This document shows, piece by piece, positions 34,524-46,238 of a stretch of 64,000 nucleotides of DNA (its first letter is position 1; every line of letters begins with the position of its first letter). Under the pieces are notes generated by a model. That model ran no database searches. It saw nothing but the letters and a program-made list of their open reading frames with translations, and was not told where the DNA came from. The DNA is from Benincasa hispida. Its lineage: Eukaryota > Streptophyta > Magnoliopsida > Cucurbitales > Cucurbitaceae. The stretch lies in contig NC_052350.1 in NCBI RefSeq assembly GCF_009727055.1, forward strand, positions 39,130,414 through 39,194,413, read 5' to 3'. A program made the translations under genes and the position numbers.

Positions 34524-34928
34524 AAGAGGACAATTTCCAACAACAAGATAGAAACTCCAAGAATGCGGGAACAACCGGCAGAAAGGTCGCAGCGGCGAAT
34601 GACCGCAATAGACCCATTCAGGACTATGCATCGTCCAACCTCTATGATTCTCTCTCTCCGAGGTATCAGAATAAGGTTATCGGACACTCAATATGCTTGC
34701 TACGCTTTTGGCTTCTTTTGGTTCTCTGAATTTTGGCAACTGCACCACTTTTTCACGAAGGGCCAGCATTAGATGTTATCAGAGGGTGGAATATTGAGGC
34801 ACAATGTGAACGCATCACTGGAAGTCTTCGTCTGAACATCCTCTCAATCTCCAGGTCGTAATTCGCTTGAGATTGAGAGTCTGCAAAGAAATTAGAAAAA
34901 TTACCGTTAGCACACTATTTTACCAAAG
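34524..34928 (-). pseudogene. Gypsy gag N-terminal remains
   Basis: On the minus strand at about 34885-34808 the frame reads DSQSQANYDLEIERMFRRRL, a gag N-terminal signature of plant gypsy elements (DLEIERTFRRRL), placed just after the primer binding site as expected. At 34590-34660 the opposite strand reads NDRNRPIQDYASSNLYDSL, which resembles the next conserved gag segment (NR-IRDYA---L). A short local inversion or misjoin would explain the strand switch. The second match could be chance. Confidence 0.5.
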
Positions 34929-34946
34929 TCCCCGGCAACCGCACCA
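34929..34946 (-). promoter_or_regulatory. Gypsy primer binding site (tRNA-Asp type)
   Basis: The minus strand reads TGGTGCGGTTGCCGGGGA, differing at two positions from TGGCGCCGTTGCCGGGGA, the complement of the plant tRNA-Asp 3' end, which primes many Athila/Tat gypsy elements. It lies 7 bp from the LTR edge at 34954. It fixes the orientation of the element: LTR to the right, gag to the left. Confidence 0.8.
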
Positions 34947-34953
34947 AAAAACT

Positions 34954-35604
34954 TGATGCGTTATTTTATGATGTGGAATTATGGATGAAATGCGATAGTG
35001 AAAAATGCGTTGAGCCCTCAAGTTTTCTCAGTGGAATCCAAGTGAACCCCACTGAGTTTCCTAGTAAGTCCAGGGTCGAACTCAAGGACTAAAAAATAAT
35101 ATGTGGTGTTAATTTTTAGGAAAACTTTGCGGTAACCAAATAAATCAATTGTTGTTGAGGTTATTGTTTGCGTTAATGAAAAATAAACAAATGCAGCGAA
35201 GTTTAAAAAGAGTTGATAAAACGTGAGATACGATGAATATGAAGTGAATGGGTTGAGAAAAGTTTCAGCTAACACTTCCTTGGATGCGTTCATGCAACAT
35301 GCATACAATAGTAAACCACCTCTTGGTGCGAATGCCATGGCTTCTAAGGGTAGAACGCATGCAATGTACGTGCAATGGTGTTTATAGGACCGACACATAA
35401 GCCTCTAATTCTTGTCTGTGCGATGATACACAAACAAGGCGACCACATATCATCATTCCTATCTCTAGGATGCATGTGATGCAGGATGGCAGACAGAGCT
35501 TATCTCTAAGTTTTTATCTCTTGTTTATGCAGTTCTAATCTTGCTCTCTCGAGTCTAGATTCTAATCTAGCTCTCTCGATTCTTAGGATGCAGGTGATGC
35601 AGGT
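34954..35604 (-). mobile_element. 5' LTR of the gypsy element, truncated by satellite
   Basis: On the minus strand it ends ...ATAACGCATCA next to the PBS. The solo LTR at 59628-61266 ends ...AATAATGCATCA. Interior words match in reverse complement: the 'cataagcctctaattc' region, 'gatgcgttcatgcaacatgc', 'cttggtgcgaatgccatggcttctaagg' and 'gagcttatctctaag' correspond to 60690-60990. The LTR is cut at about 35604, where satellite array 2 begins. A 'ctctcgagtctagattctaatctag' type local rearrangement lies near 35550. Confidence 0.8.
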
Positions 35605-38600
35605 TGGAATGGAGCTCATTTGGTGCTGGCGGAGGTGCCCTGGGGCCAAATTTTTGTGTGTGAACTTTCCGGAGGGTGAAATTGAAAATGGGCCGATGGG
35701 TTCAGAATGATGTGAAAAGGTTGTGCGCCATACAGTTTTGGGAACGTAGCTCATTTGATGCCCCAACCGTCTATCGGGCCTGAAGAGGGTACCTCAGGTC
35801 CAAATTTTTGTGCGCGAACTTTTCGGCGAGCGAAATTTTGAAAACGGGACAAGGGGTTCATAATGATGAGACAAAGCGTACGCCAGATGGTTTTTGGAAT
35901 GGAGCTCATTTGGTGCCCATAACATCTATCAGGCTCGGTGGGAGTGCCCAGGGGTTCAGAAAGATGAGAAAAAGTCGTGTGCCACACGGTTTTTGAATCT
36001 GAGCTCATTTGGTGACCCAATCGGCTTTCGGCCCCGACAGGGGTGCACCGGGGCTTAATTTTTGTACGCGAACTTTCCGGCGGGCGAAAATTGGAAAATA
36101 AGCCCAGGGGTTCAGAATGATGAGAAAAAGTCGTGCACCAGACAGTTTTGGAAACAAAGCTCATTTGGTATCGCAAATGGCTATCAGGCTCGACGGAGGT
36201 GCCCCAAGGCGCAATATTTTTATGCGCAAACTTTCCGACGGGCGCAACATTTGAAAACAGGACCAGGGGTTCAAGAATTGATGAAAAAAGCCGTGCCGCC
36301 AGAGCGGTTTTGGGAACAGAGCTGATTTGGTGCCCAAATGGCTATTGAGCCCAACGGGGGTGCCCGAGGCTCAATTTTTGTGTGCGCAAACTTTCCGAGG
36401 GGCGAAATTGAAATAGCGCCAAGGGTTTAGAATATGAGAAAAAGTCGTGCGCTAGACGGTTCTGGCAATGGAGCTCATTTGGTGCCCCAAATGGCTATCG
36501 AGCCCGACACGGGTGCCTAGGGCCAAATTTTGGTGCACGATCTTTTCTGGTGGCCAAAAATTTGAAAATGGGCAACAGGAGTTCAGAACGATGAGAAAAG
36601 TCGTGTTCCATACAGTTTGGGAATGGAGCTCAATTGGTGCCCCAAACGACTATCGGGCCTGACGAGGGTGCCACGGGTCCTAAATTTTTGTGCACGTACT
36701 TTTCGGCAGGTGAAAATTTTTCAAATGGGCTGAAGGGTTCAGAACGAAGAGAAAAGGTCGTGCGCCAAACAATTTTGGGAATGGAGCTCATTTGGGGTAC
36801 CCCAAACATCTATTGGTTTGACGGGTGCCACCAGGTCTAAATTTTTGTGCGCGAACTTTTCGGCAGGTAAAAATTTTAAAAACGAGCCCAAGGGTTCAGA
36901 AAAATGAGAAAAAGCAGTGCGCAAGACGGTTCTAGGAACGAAGCTGATTTGGTGCCCCCAAACGACTATCGAGCCTAGCGGGGATGCTTTGGGGGCCAAT
37001 TTTTTGTGCACAAACTTTCCGACAGGCGAAGATTTTAAAATGGGCCCGGGGTTCACAATGAATGAGAAAAGGCCTTGTGCGAGATACTTTGGAACAGAGA
37101 TCTTTGGTGCCCCAACGACTATCTAGCCCGGGGGGGGGGGGGGGGGGGGTTCCTTGGGGCCCAATTTTTGTGTAGAACTTTCAAGCAGGCGAAATATGAA
37201 AAATGAGCCCAGGGGTTTAGAATGATGAGGCAAAGTCGTGTGCAAGAAATGTTTTGGGATCGGAGCTCATTTAGTGCCCAAACGTCTATCAAGGACTGAA
37301 CGAGGGTGCCCCGGGTCCAAATTTTTGTGCCGAACTTTCCGGCGAGCGAAATTTGAAAACAGGACAAGGGGTTTCAGAATGATGAGATAAAGCGTGCACC
37401 AGACGGTTTTTTGGAACGGAGCTCATTTGGTGCCCATAATAGTTATCAGGCTTGGTGGGGGTGCTCGGGTACCCAATTTTTCAGCGTGAACTTTCTAGTA
37501 GGCCAAAAATTGGAACCAGGCCCAGGGGTTCAGAACGATGAGAAAAAGTCGTGTGCCACACGATTTTTGAAAACGGAGCTCATTTGGGCCCCAATCGGTT
37601 ATCTGGCGAAAATTTGAAACAGTCCTAGAGTTTCATAACGATTGAGAAAAAAGTCGTGCACCAAAGGTTTTGGGAATGGAGCTCATTTGATGCCCCAAAC
37701 AGCTATCAGCCTGGCGAGGGTGCCTCGAGGCCAATTTTGTGCGCAAACTTTTCGGGCAGGCGAAAATTTGAAAATGGGACCAAGGGATTCAGAATGATGT
37801 GAAAATGCCGTGCTCCAGACAGTTTTGGAAACAGAGCTGATTTGGTGCCCCAAAAGGCTATGGGCCTAATAGGGGTGCCCTGAGGCTCAATTTTTGTGTG
37901 CGAACTTTCCAACGGCCGAAATTTTGAAAACAGGCCCCAGGGGTTTAGAATGATGAGAAAAAAGTCATGCGCCAGACGGTTTTGGGAATGAAGCTCATTT
38001 GGTACCGCCAAAACGGCTATTGGGCCTGCCACGGTGCCCAGCGGTCAAATTTTGGTGTGCGATCTTTACGGCAAGGCGAAAAAGTTGAAAATAAGCCAAG
38101 GGGTTTAGAAACGATGAGAAAAAGCCATGCCCTAGATGGTTTGGGAAACAAAGCTCATTTTGATGCCCCAAACGATTATCGTACCTAACAGGGATGCCCG
38201 GGGCCAATTTTTTTGCGTAAACTTTCCGCGGGGTGAAAATTTGAAAATGGGCACAGGGGGGTAAGAAGATGAGAAAAAGTTTTATGCCAGATGGATTAGG
38301 GAACGAAACTCATTTGGTGCCCCAAACGTTTATCAGGCCCGGTGGAGTGCCTCGGGGCCTAATTTTGTGCGCGAACTTTCCGGTCGGCGATAATTATAAA
38401 ATGGGCCCAGGGATTCAAAACGATGAGAAAAGTCGTGCGCCAAACAGTTTTGGGAATTGAAGCTCATTTGGTGCCCCAAACGTTATCGGGCCCAACAGGG
38501 AACCCCAAGGCCCACTTTTTGTGCACAAACTTTCTGGTAGACGAAGATTTTGAAAACGGATCAGGGGGTTCAGAAATGAATGAGAAAAAGCCATGCGCTA

Positions 38601-41500
38601 GACGGTCTTGGGAACGAAACTGATTTGGTTCCCCAAACAGCTATCGGGCTCAGCGGGGGTGCCTCGGGGCTTAATTTTTATGCGCGAACTTTCCGACAGG
38701 CGAAATTTGAAAACGGGCCGAAGGGTTCAGAACGATAAGAAAAGGTCGTGCACCAGATGATTTTGGGAATGGAGCTTCATTTAGTGCTCCAAACGGCTAT
38801 CAGGCCCGATGCGGGTTGTCCAGGGCCAAATTTTGGTGCGCGATCTTTATGCGTGCGAAAATTTTGAAAACGAGCCTAGGGGTTTAGAACAATGAGAAAA
38901 ACCATACCCTAGACGGTTTTGGGGAACAAAGCCATCTGTGCCTCAAATGGCTATTGGGCCTGATGGGGGTACCAAAGGGCCAAATTTTTGTGCGTAAACT
39001 TTCCGCGGGCGAAAATTTGAAAACGGGCCCAAGGGATTCAAAACGATGACAAAAAGTCGTACGCCAAACGGTTTTGAAGAGAATGAAAGCTTATTTGGTG
39101 ATCCAAAACGGCTATCCGGGCCCGACGGGTGTGCCTCGAGGCCCAATTTTATGAACAAACTTTCCGGCGGGCGAAAATTTAAAAATGGATCAGGGGGTTC
39201 AGAATTATGAGAAAAAACTGTGCTCCCGGACGATTTTTGGGAACCGAGCTTATTTGGTTCCCCAAATGGCTATCAGGCTTCCGACATGCGAAAATTTGAA
39301 AACAGGCCCATGGGTTCAGCAACGATGAGAATAAGTCGTAACGCCACACGGTTTTTTTGGAATGGAGCTCATTTGGTGTTCCGAAACGGCTATCGGGCAC
39401 TTTCCGCGCGTTCTTGGTGTTCAAAATTTGTTGTAGATCTTTAACAGTGGGCGAAAATTTGAAAATGAGCTCAGGGGTTCAGACACGATGAGAAAAGCCA
39501 TGCACCAGACAAGATTGGGGAACAAGCTCATTTGGTGCCCCAAACGACAATCGGGCCCCGCGGGAGTGCCTGAGGCCAAATTTTTGTGCCATGAATTTTC
39601 CGAACTGGACGATAATTTGAAACGAGCCCAGGGGTTAAGAACGATGAGAAAAAAGTCGTGCATCAGACGGTTTAGGGAGCAAAGTTCATTTGGTGCCCCA
39701 AACGGCTATCGGGCTCAATGGGACTGCCCTAGGGCCCATTTTTTTTCTGCGTGAACTTTCATGGGAAAAAATTATAAAACTTGCCTAAAGGTTCAAAACG
39801 ATGAGAAAAGTTGTGGCAAAAACGGTTTTGGGAAACAAAGCTAATTTTGTGCCCTAACGACTATCGAGCCCAGCGGGGGTTCCCCAGGGCCCAATTTTTG
39901 TGTGCGAATTTTTCGGCGGGCGAAAATTTAAAAAAATGGCCCCATGATTTCAGAACAATGAGAAAAATTCGTGCGCACAGACGGCTTTCGGAACGGAGCT
40001 TATTTGGTGCCCCAAATGGCTATTGTGCTTGGCGGGGGTACTCGAGGCCCAATTTTTTGTGCAACAAACTTTCTAGGGGGCGAAAATTTGAAAAATGAAC
40101 CAAGGGGTTCAGAACGATGAGAAAAAGCGGTGCGCTGGACGATTTGGGGGAACGGAGCTCTTTTGGTGCCTTAACAGATATTGGTTTCCCAAATGGCTAT
40201 CAGGCCAACGGGGGTGCCCCAGGGCCTCATTTTTCTGCGTGAACTTTCCGAGGGGGTGAAAATTTGAAAACATGCCCAGAAGGTTCAAAATGAGAGAGAA
40301 AAATCGTGTGCGAGATGGTTTTAGGAATGGAGCTCATTTGAGTCCAAACAACGATCAGGCCGGACAGGGTGCCCCGGGTGAAATTTTTATACCGTGAACT
40401 TTCCGGCGGGGCGAAAAATTTGAAAAACGAGGCCAGGGGTTCAGAACGATTATGAAAAACTCGTGCGCCCAAACGATTTTGGGAAAGAAGCTCATTCGGT
40501 TTCCCTAAACGGCTCTCAGGTCCGGTAGGGAAGCCTAGGGGCCTAATTTTTGTGTGCGCGAACATTCCGTCGGGTAAATGTTTTGAAAATTGGGGCTCTA
40601 GGGTTTTTGAGCGATGAGAAAAAGTCGTGCACAACGTAGGAACAGAGTTCATTTGGTGCCCCCAAACGGCTTATCGGACCCCACGGGGGTATCTAGAGGC
40701 TCAAAATTTGAAAACGGCCAAGGGGTTTAGAATAATTGAGAAAAAGTGTCAGACGGTTTTTTGCACGAAGCTCATTAGGTTCCCCAAACGCGCCATCGGG
40801 CCCAGTAGGGGTGCTTTGGGCCCAATTTTTATGCGCGATTCTTTCCGGCGGGCAAAAATTTGAAAACGGACCCAGGGGATCAGAACGATGAGAAAAGTAG
40901 TGTACCAGAAGGTTTGGAAACGAGCTTATTTGTTGCCCCAAACGGCTATCGGGCCCAACGGGGGTGCCACGGGGCCCCATTTTTGTGCTCAAACTTTCCG
41001 GCGTTCAAAAATTTGAAAAAAGGCTTAAGGATTCAGAACGATAGGAAAAATCTGTGTGCCAGACATGTTTTGGAACAGAGCTCATTTGGTGTCCCAAACA
41101 GCTATTGGGCCCCGGTGGGGTGCCCTGGGGCCCAATTTTGTGCGTGAACTTTCAAGGGCCAAATTTTTGAAAATGAACCTAGGGTTTAGAACACAGAGAA
41201 AAAGTTGTGCATCAGATGGTTTTGCGAACGGAGCTCATTTGATGCCCTAAACGACTATCAGGCCCGGTGGGGTGCCTTGGGGCCAATTTTTGTACCGACT
41301 ACTTTTTAGCGAGCGAAAATTTGAAAATGGGCCCAAGGGTTCAAAACAAAGAGAAAAGTCGTGCTCCAGACGGTTTTAGGAAGGGGGGCGGCACTATTTT
41401 TTTTCATGAACTTTCCATCGGGCGAAAATTGAAAATGGCCAAGGGGTTCAAAACGTTGAGAAAAAAAGTCGTGCACCAGACGGTTTTGGGAACGTCCTCA
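35605..41500 (+). repeat. Satellite array 2, monomer about 156 bp
   Basis: About 38 head-to-tail copies of the array 1 unit in the same orientation, with the same landmarks ('gagctcatttggtgcccc', 'gaactttccg', 'gttcagaacgatgagaaa'). The array enters the unit near 'ttggaatggagctc' and leaves near 'gacggttttgggaacg', again almost the same phase. It holds a 20-base G run at 37130-37149, likely a sequencing error. One unit near 39290 lacks the 'gggtgcc...gaactt' segment. No non-satellite insertion is obvious. Confidence 0.93.
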
Positions 41501-43628
41501 TTGAAGGAAATCGGATCTGGATTTTCATGAGCACTAGAAACAAGATAATTCAAAATTACAATCATGAATAAACAATGCATTTACAGTCGACTTCAAACAA
41601 GCGGTTATAGAATTCATACAGAAATTTCAGCATGAAGAATACAAATGCACAAAGAGCAAACTGTACGAACAATCGAAGAAGCGTCTCCACGCTGCATTGC
41701 GCATGATTGCTCGAATAATAGCAACCTCGATTGCCCGATCTACACAACCGCACACAACACGTACAACAACACGACCATGAACTCCTCAGCGACAGAACGA
41801 CCTCCATAACATCATGAACGACCTCCAGAAAACCTCGACGGTGTCGAGTTTAGTCTGACACCACCAACAAGGCTACCTTGGTATTCTCGGTGTTAGAATC
41901 TAGAGGGTGGGCTCTGTTCGGACTTGGTATGAGGTAGACGAAGAAAGAAAACACCAATCACGTACACGACTGGGCAAGTGGGAGATGGTAGAGACCTATC
42001 GTATAGGTCAATGCCCAATCGTTTAGATAAAGTTAAACGATCGTCTAGGAAAAGTTATGCGATCGTTTAGCTCATCGTTTAGGTCGGTCTATCACCTACA
42101 GACTTTATACGATCATTTACTTTGGGCACACGATCGTCTAGCAAAAACTATGCGATAGTTTAGTAAATATTGCACGATCGTTTAGCTTGCCCAACCGTCG
42201 TTTAGTAAATCTGTATTTATTTGACGACTTCGTGAGTTTCTTTTACGTGAGAGAGAAAACTCAAAAAACTTTTTAGCGTTTGTAAAACTCCTTTTTGAAA
42301 ATAGGAAAACCATTTTCCTTTTAAACTCACGGTTACCATGAATCCAATAACTACCCACTCGTTTGGTTATTAAAAAAAAAATAATTAATTATTCAATAAT
42401 TAATATTATTATAAATATAAATGATAACCAACTTATCATACTATATTTATAACCTAATATATTTCATCTCATGAAACATGTAAACCATAGTTCTTTTTCT
42501 ATTCCATGATACTTAATATAAATCTCATTTACATCAATCCTCCACTAGATGTATCTCATGCATCATACCGATTATATCATACATAATCAAAAGACCTCTT
42601 GTCAATTTGATCATTTCAAATAAACACCAAGAACTGATCCTCAATTGAATCCATTGAGCTACCAATGGGACCTTATGTACCTGTATCTCGAAGCTCCAAC
42701 AGTACGTAAATAATTGACTAAACTCTTTAGTCACGGGATCCATTATCCATTAACTGCCAGGCACTTCACTAAAGACCGACAGCTGAACTCTCCTTACCAC
42801 GGATATATTATGTGTCCATCTTAACCAATCAGTAGTGCGACAATCCTTCACAGATCACTCGTAAGTACAGTTTGGCCAATAACCGTTATGCCCTTATAGT
42901 TACATCTATCTCCTTAAGTACCACTGATCCCTCTAATGAACATAAGTCATAGTTCTATCGGGCCACATAAGTCAGCCCGTAAGGGAGAAATCTCTCTACT
43001 TATCCCTGCTTCGGGAAAGAAGTGAATTCCATCTTGTGGATTGAGTTCCCAGCTTCCAGATCAGACAACTCCTCAAAAAGGTGGGCATGTTGAGTTGGCA
43101 ATCTGGCCACTCTCACCCATACTAATCAAAGAACCGCCCTCAAAGGCAGGAGTTCCCAAAAAACTTAGGATTGAGGTCGTGTCACCTATGGTCTTTTAGG
43201 TGGGATGTAAGTCTCTATTATCAACGACATTATATACAGAGTCTAGTCATCTCGTGGTGCAGGACTTATACAAACTCTTTGTACAGGACACCCCCGCTCC
43301 ACGTGTCCACATGAATGGTTAGGATCTACCATCTGTAGTAGTTTACAACACTTGAAACGTCTACAAAGCGGGCTGTATCTGTAATGTCACCAGGATCAGG
43401 TATCCAACCTTAATCCTTATACTACAGATCTATTTAGGTTATCTCTTAAGGCATGATCCACTTGTATATTACATATACATGCTTAAGTTCACATAAGATA
43501 ACCAAAGAGCTTTGTTTATTGGATATGAGTAAATGCCTGAATTAAATAACACTTATTTTATTCATTGAACAATGTGTATCTTTACAAAACAACGAGACTC
43601 CGGGAGAATTAGGACACCAATCCCAACA
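41501..43628 (-). mobile_element. Copia A 3' LTR, truncated by satellite
   Basis: The right edge is CCCAACA (43622-43628); the minus strand then reads polypurine GGAAAAATGGGAGAT into TGTTGGGATTGG, a standard LTR start. The left end is lost at the array 2 boundary. Interior text such as 'ctcttgtcaatttgatc', 'ggcacttcactaaag', 'cccttatagttacatc' and 'gtcaccaggatcaggtatcc' matches the LTR landmarks of the other copia copies. A cluster of 'cgatcgtttag' words lies at 42010-42205. Confidence 0.75.
42010..42205. repeat. Cluster of degenerate CGATCGTTTAG repeats in the LTR
   Basis: About nine variants of CGATCGTTTAG (for example 'gcgatcgtttagc', 'acgatcgtctagc', 'gcgatagtttag', 'acgatcattta') at irregular spacing of about 15-30 bp. 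The CGATCG core is palindromic. It lies in the LTR part downstream of its minus-strand start, where regulatory repeats of retrotransposons are often found; a regulatory role is inference. Confidence 0.7.
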
Positions 43629-43734
43629 ATCTCCCATTTTTCCTAATGACTCAGGAGACTAATGTACAATACAATATAAAAATGTACAATATACAATAAA
43701 CTAGGGCATACTCCAGTATCATCTCCCACTTGCC

Positions 43735-44085
43735 CTAGACAAGATGCCGCATGTCCCACAGACCCAGACTCTTCAGATGACCCTCGAACACTTTAGCTGT
43801 GAGGGCCTTTGTAAAGGGATCAACAACGTTGTGCTCCGATGCAATCTTTGTGACTATCACATTATCACGATTCACAATCTCCCTAATCAGGTGATATTTC
43901 CATTCTATGCGCTTACCCCGACGATGACTCCTAGGCTCCTTCGAATTTATCACAGCCTTGCTGTTATCACAATACAGTGTGATAGACAAATCCAAATTTG
44001 GAACAACTTCCAAATCTGAAAGAAACTTCCTCAGCCAAACAGCCTCTTTAGCTACTTCACAAGCCGCTACGTATTCAACTTCCAT
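43735..44085 (-). pseudogene. Copia A RNase H domain
   Basis: The frame has MEVEYVAACEVAKEAVWLRKFL, LYCDNSKAVINSKEPRSHRR, KYHLIREIV, SEHNVVDPFTKAL and ends LGLWDMRHLV, the full C-terminal half of a Ty1-copia RNase H down to the pol stop codon. The catalytic CDN Asp is present. It sits about 107 bp from the LTR edge, as expected. Its join to the RT upstream is broken by stops, so the polyprotein cannot be made. Confidence 0.92.
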
Positions 44086-44089
44086 AGTG

Positions 44090-45192
44090 GAGTCCGTGAT
44101 GCATCCTTTCTTGATGCTTCACCAAACTACAGTCCCTCCATTCAGAGTAAACATTGATCCCGATGTCGATTTGCGAGAATCTCTATTGGTCTGAAAGTCA
44201 GAGTCCGTGTATCTTGTAAGGATCAGATTCTTATCTCCATACACAAGCATGTAGTCCCTCGTTCTCCAAAGATACTTGAGGATCATCTTGACCGTCGTCT
44301 AGTGATTAAATCCTGGATTGGAATAATACAACATTGCAAACATCAAGCTTCCTACAGCAGAAGCATAGGGAATCCGTCTCATCTTCTCAACCTCTTGAGG
44401 TCTTAGGACATTGATCCTTTGACAAAATGATTCCATGCCTGAAGGGTAATAAACCCCTCTTGGAATCCTGCATCCTATACCTAATCAACATTTGATCAAT
44501 TTACGATGCTTGAGACAGGGCTAACTGTTTGTTCTTGCGATACCGAATAATCTGGATCCCGAGAACATACTATGCCTCATTAAATCTTTCATTTGGAATC
44601 GGGCAGCTAGCCAACTCTTAATGTCAATCAGATACCCTACATTATTCCCAATGAGTACGATATCATCCACATACAGTACCAGGAGAGCTATTGAGTTATT
44701 CATGATCATCTTATAAACACAAGGCTCATCAACTTCTGGTCAAAGCCAAACGACTTGACAACAGTGTCAAATCTGATGTTCCAACTAGATGCTTGTTTCA
44801 GCCCATAAAGCATGCAAACTCTCTGCTCTTGATCTGGAACTATGAATCCTTCTGGTTGAGTCATATAGATGGTCTTCTCAAGATTACCATTAAGAAAGCA
44901 AGTCTTGACATTAATTTTCCAAATTTCATAATCATAAAATGTGGCTATGGACAGGGGAATCCTGATAGACTATAGCATGACAACAGGTGAGAAAGTTTCC
45001 TCATAGTCAACTCCCTCAACTTGGGTATAACCCTTTGCCACGAGTCTAGCCTTAAAGGTTTGAACCTTTCCATCTACACCTCTCTTTCGCTTAAAGATCC
45101 ACTTACACCCAATAGGTCTTAGCCCATCAGGTAGATCAACAAGCTTCCAGGCGTTATTGAAGTACATAGACTCCATTTCCTAGTTCATGGCT
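44090..45192 (-). pseudogene. Copia A reverse transcriptase, broken
   Basis: Readable blocks on the minus strand: [20 protein letters not shown] then [24 protein letters not shown] (45176-44970), and ALLVLYVDDIVLIGN with the intact YVDD catalytic motif (44709-44640). The region between and below holds more RT text in shifted frames ('ctggattggaataatacaacattgc' and 'acatgcttg...gtccctcg' encode the post-YVDD segments). Several frameshifts and stops are present. Confidence 0.88.
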
Positions 45193-45392
45193 TTAACCCA
45201 TTCATCTTTGTCAACATCCTTCATTGCTTTCTTAAAAGACAATGGATCCTCGACCCCATCATTCGTAATGACGTTATGGGCTTCAGTCAAACCCATGTAG
45301 CGATCCGATGGGTTCATAACCCTCCCACTACGTCGAGGCAGTCTCAACTCTTGAGCTGGTTGACTAGATGTCCCTACCTCAACAACTCTTGT
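45193..45392 (-). pseudogene. Copia A linker between integrase and RT
   Basis: The minus strand corresponds to the variable linker (text equivalent to 'RRSGRVMNPSDRYMGL' and 'NDGVEDPLSFKKAM'), with a stop near 45393 that separates it from the integrase frame. Confidence 0.6.
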
Positions 45393-46238
45393 TTATCTGT
45401 CGACATATTCAACAACTCTTGTTGAACCCTCAGCAGTCTCAGTCTCACTAAAGATCTCACGTAAAACGAGCTTACTTTGTGAGTTATGATCCCTCATGTG
45501 ATCTTCTTTCAAGAAGATAGCATTTGTGGAAACAAACGTTTTGTTCTCACTCAGATCATAGAAGTATCCCCCTCTCGTTTCCTTAGTGTAGCCTAGAAAG
45601 AGGCAAACCTTCAAACGTAGTTCCAACTTCTTTGGGTTAGTCGCTAGCACATGTGCCGGACAGCCCCAAATCCTGAAGTGGCGTAAACTACCTTTACAGT
45701 CTCTCCATAACTCAAAAGGTGTTTCAGAAACACTTTTCGAGGGAACGTTGTTCAGGATATAACATGCAGTCAGCACTGCATAACCCCAAAACGAGTCTGG
45801 AAGATGAGTATAACTCATCATAGACCGAACCATGTCCAACAAGGTTCTGTTTATCCTTTTTGATTCACCATTCTGCTGAGGTGTACCAGTGGTCGAAAGT
45901 TGGGATGCAATCCAATGTTCTATCATATAGTTCTGGAATTGGAGGTCCATATACTCTCCACCACGATCAGATCGTAGTGTTTTTATGTTCTTACCTAACA
46001 AGTTTTCAACTTTAGCCTTATACTCCTTGAACTTGTCAAAGGCTTCAGACTTACGTTGCATTAGGAAGAGATACCCAAACATTGAATAATCATCTATAAA
46101 AGAGATGAAATATTCAAACCCACCTCGAGCTCTAACATTCATTGGACCACAAAGGTCTGAATGTATAAGCTCCAAGGCTTCCTTGGCTCTGTAACCTTTT
46201 AAGTAAAAGCTCGTTTGATCATCTTGCCTTCTTGTGCC
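45393..46238 (-). pseudogene. Copia A integrase, cut at the satellite
   Basis: The 260-residue frame reads ELIHSDLCGPM, FISFIDDYSMFGYLFLM, LRSDRGGEYMDLQFQ, TTGTPQQNGESKRINRTLLD, LPDSFWGYAVLTACYILNNV and WGCPAHV, the Ty1-copia integrase core and C-terminal region. The two catalytic Asp positions are visible. The Glu normally in PQQNGxxERRN is replaced by Lys (NGESKRIN), so it is probably inactive. Upstream, the pre-integrase text (KGKM-KR) can be followed to about 46230, where it changes directly into satellite array 3; gag, protease and the 5' LTR are missing. Confidence 0.92.
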
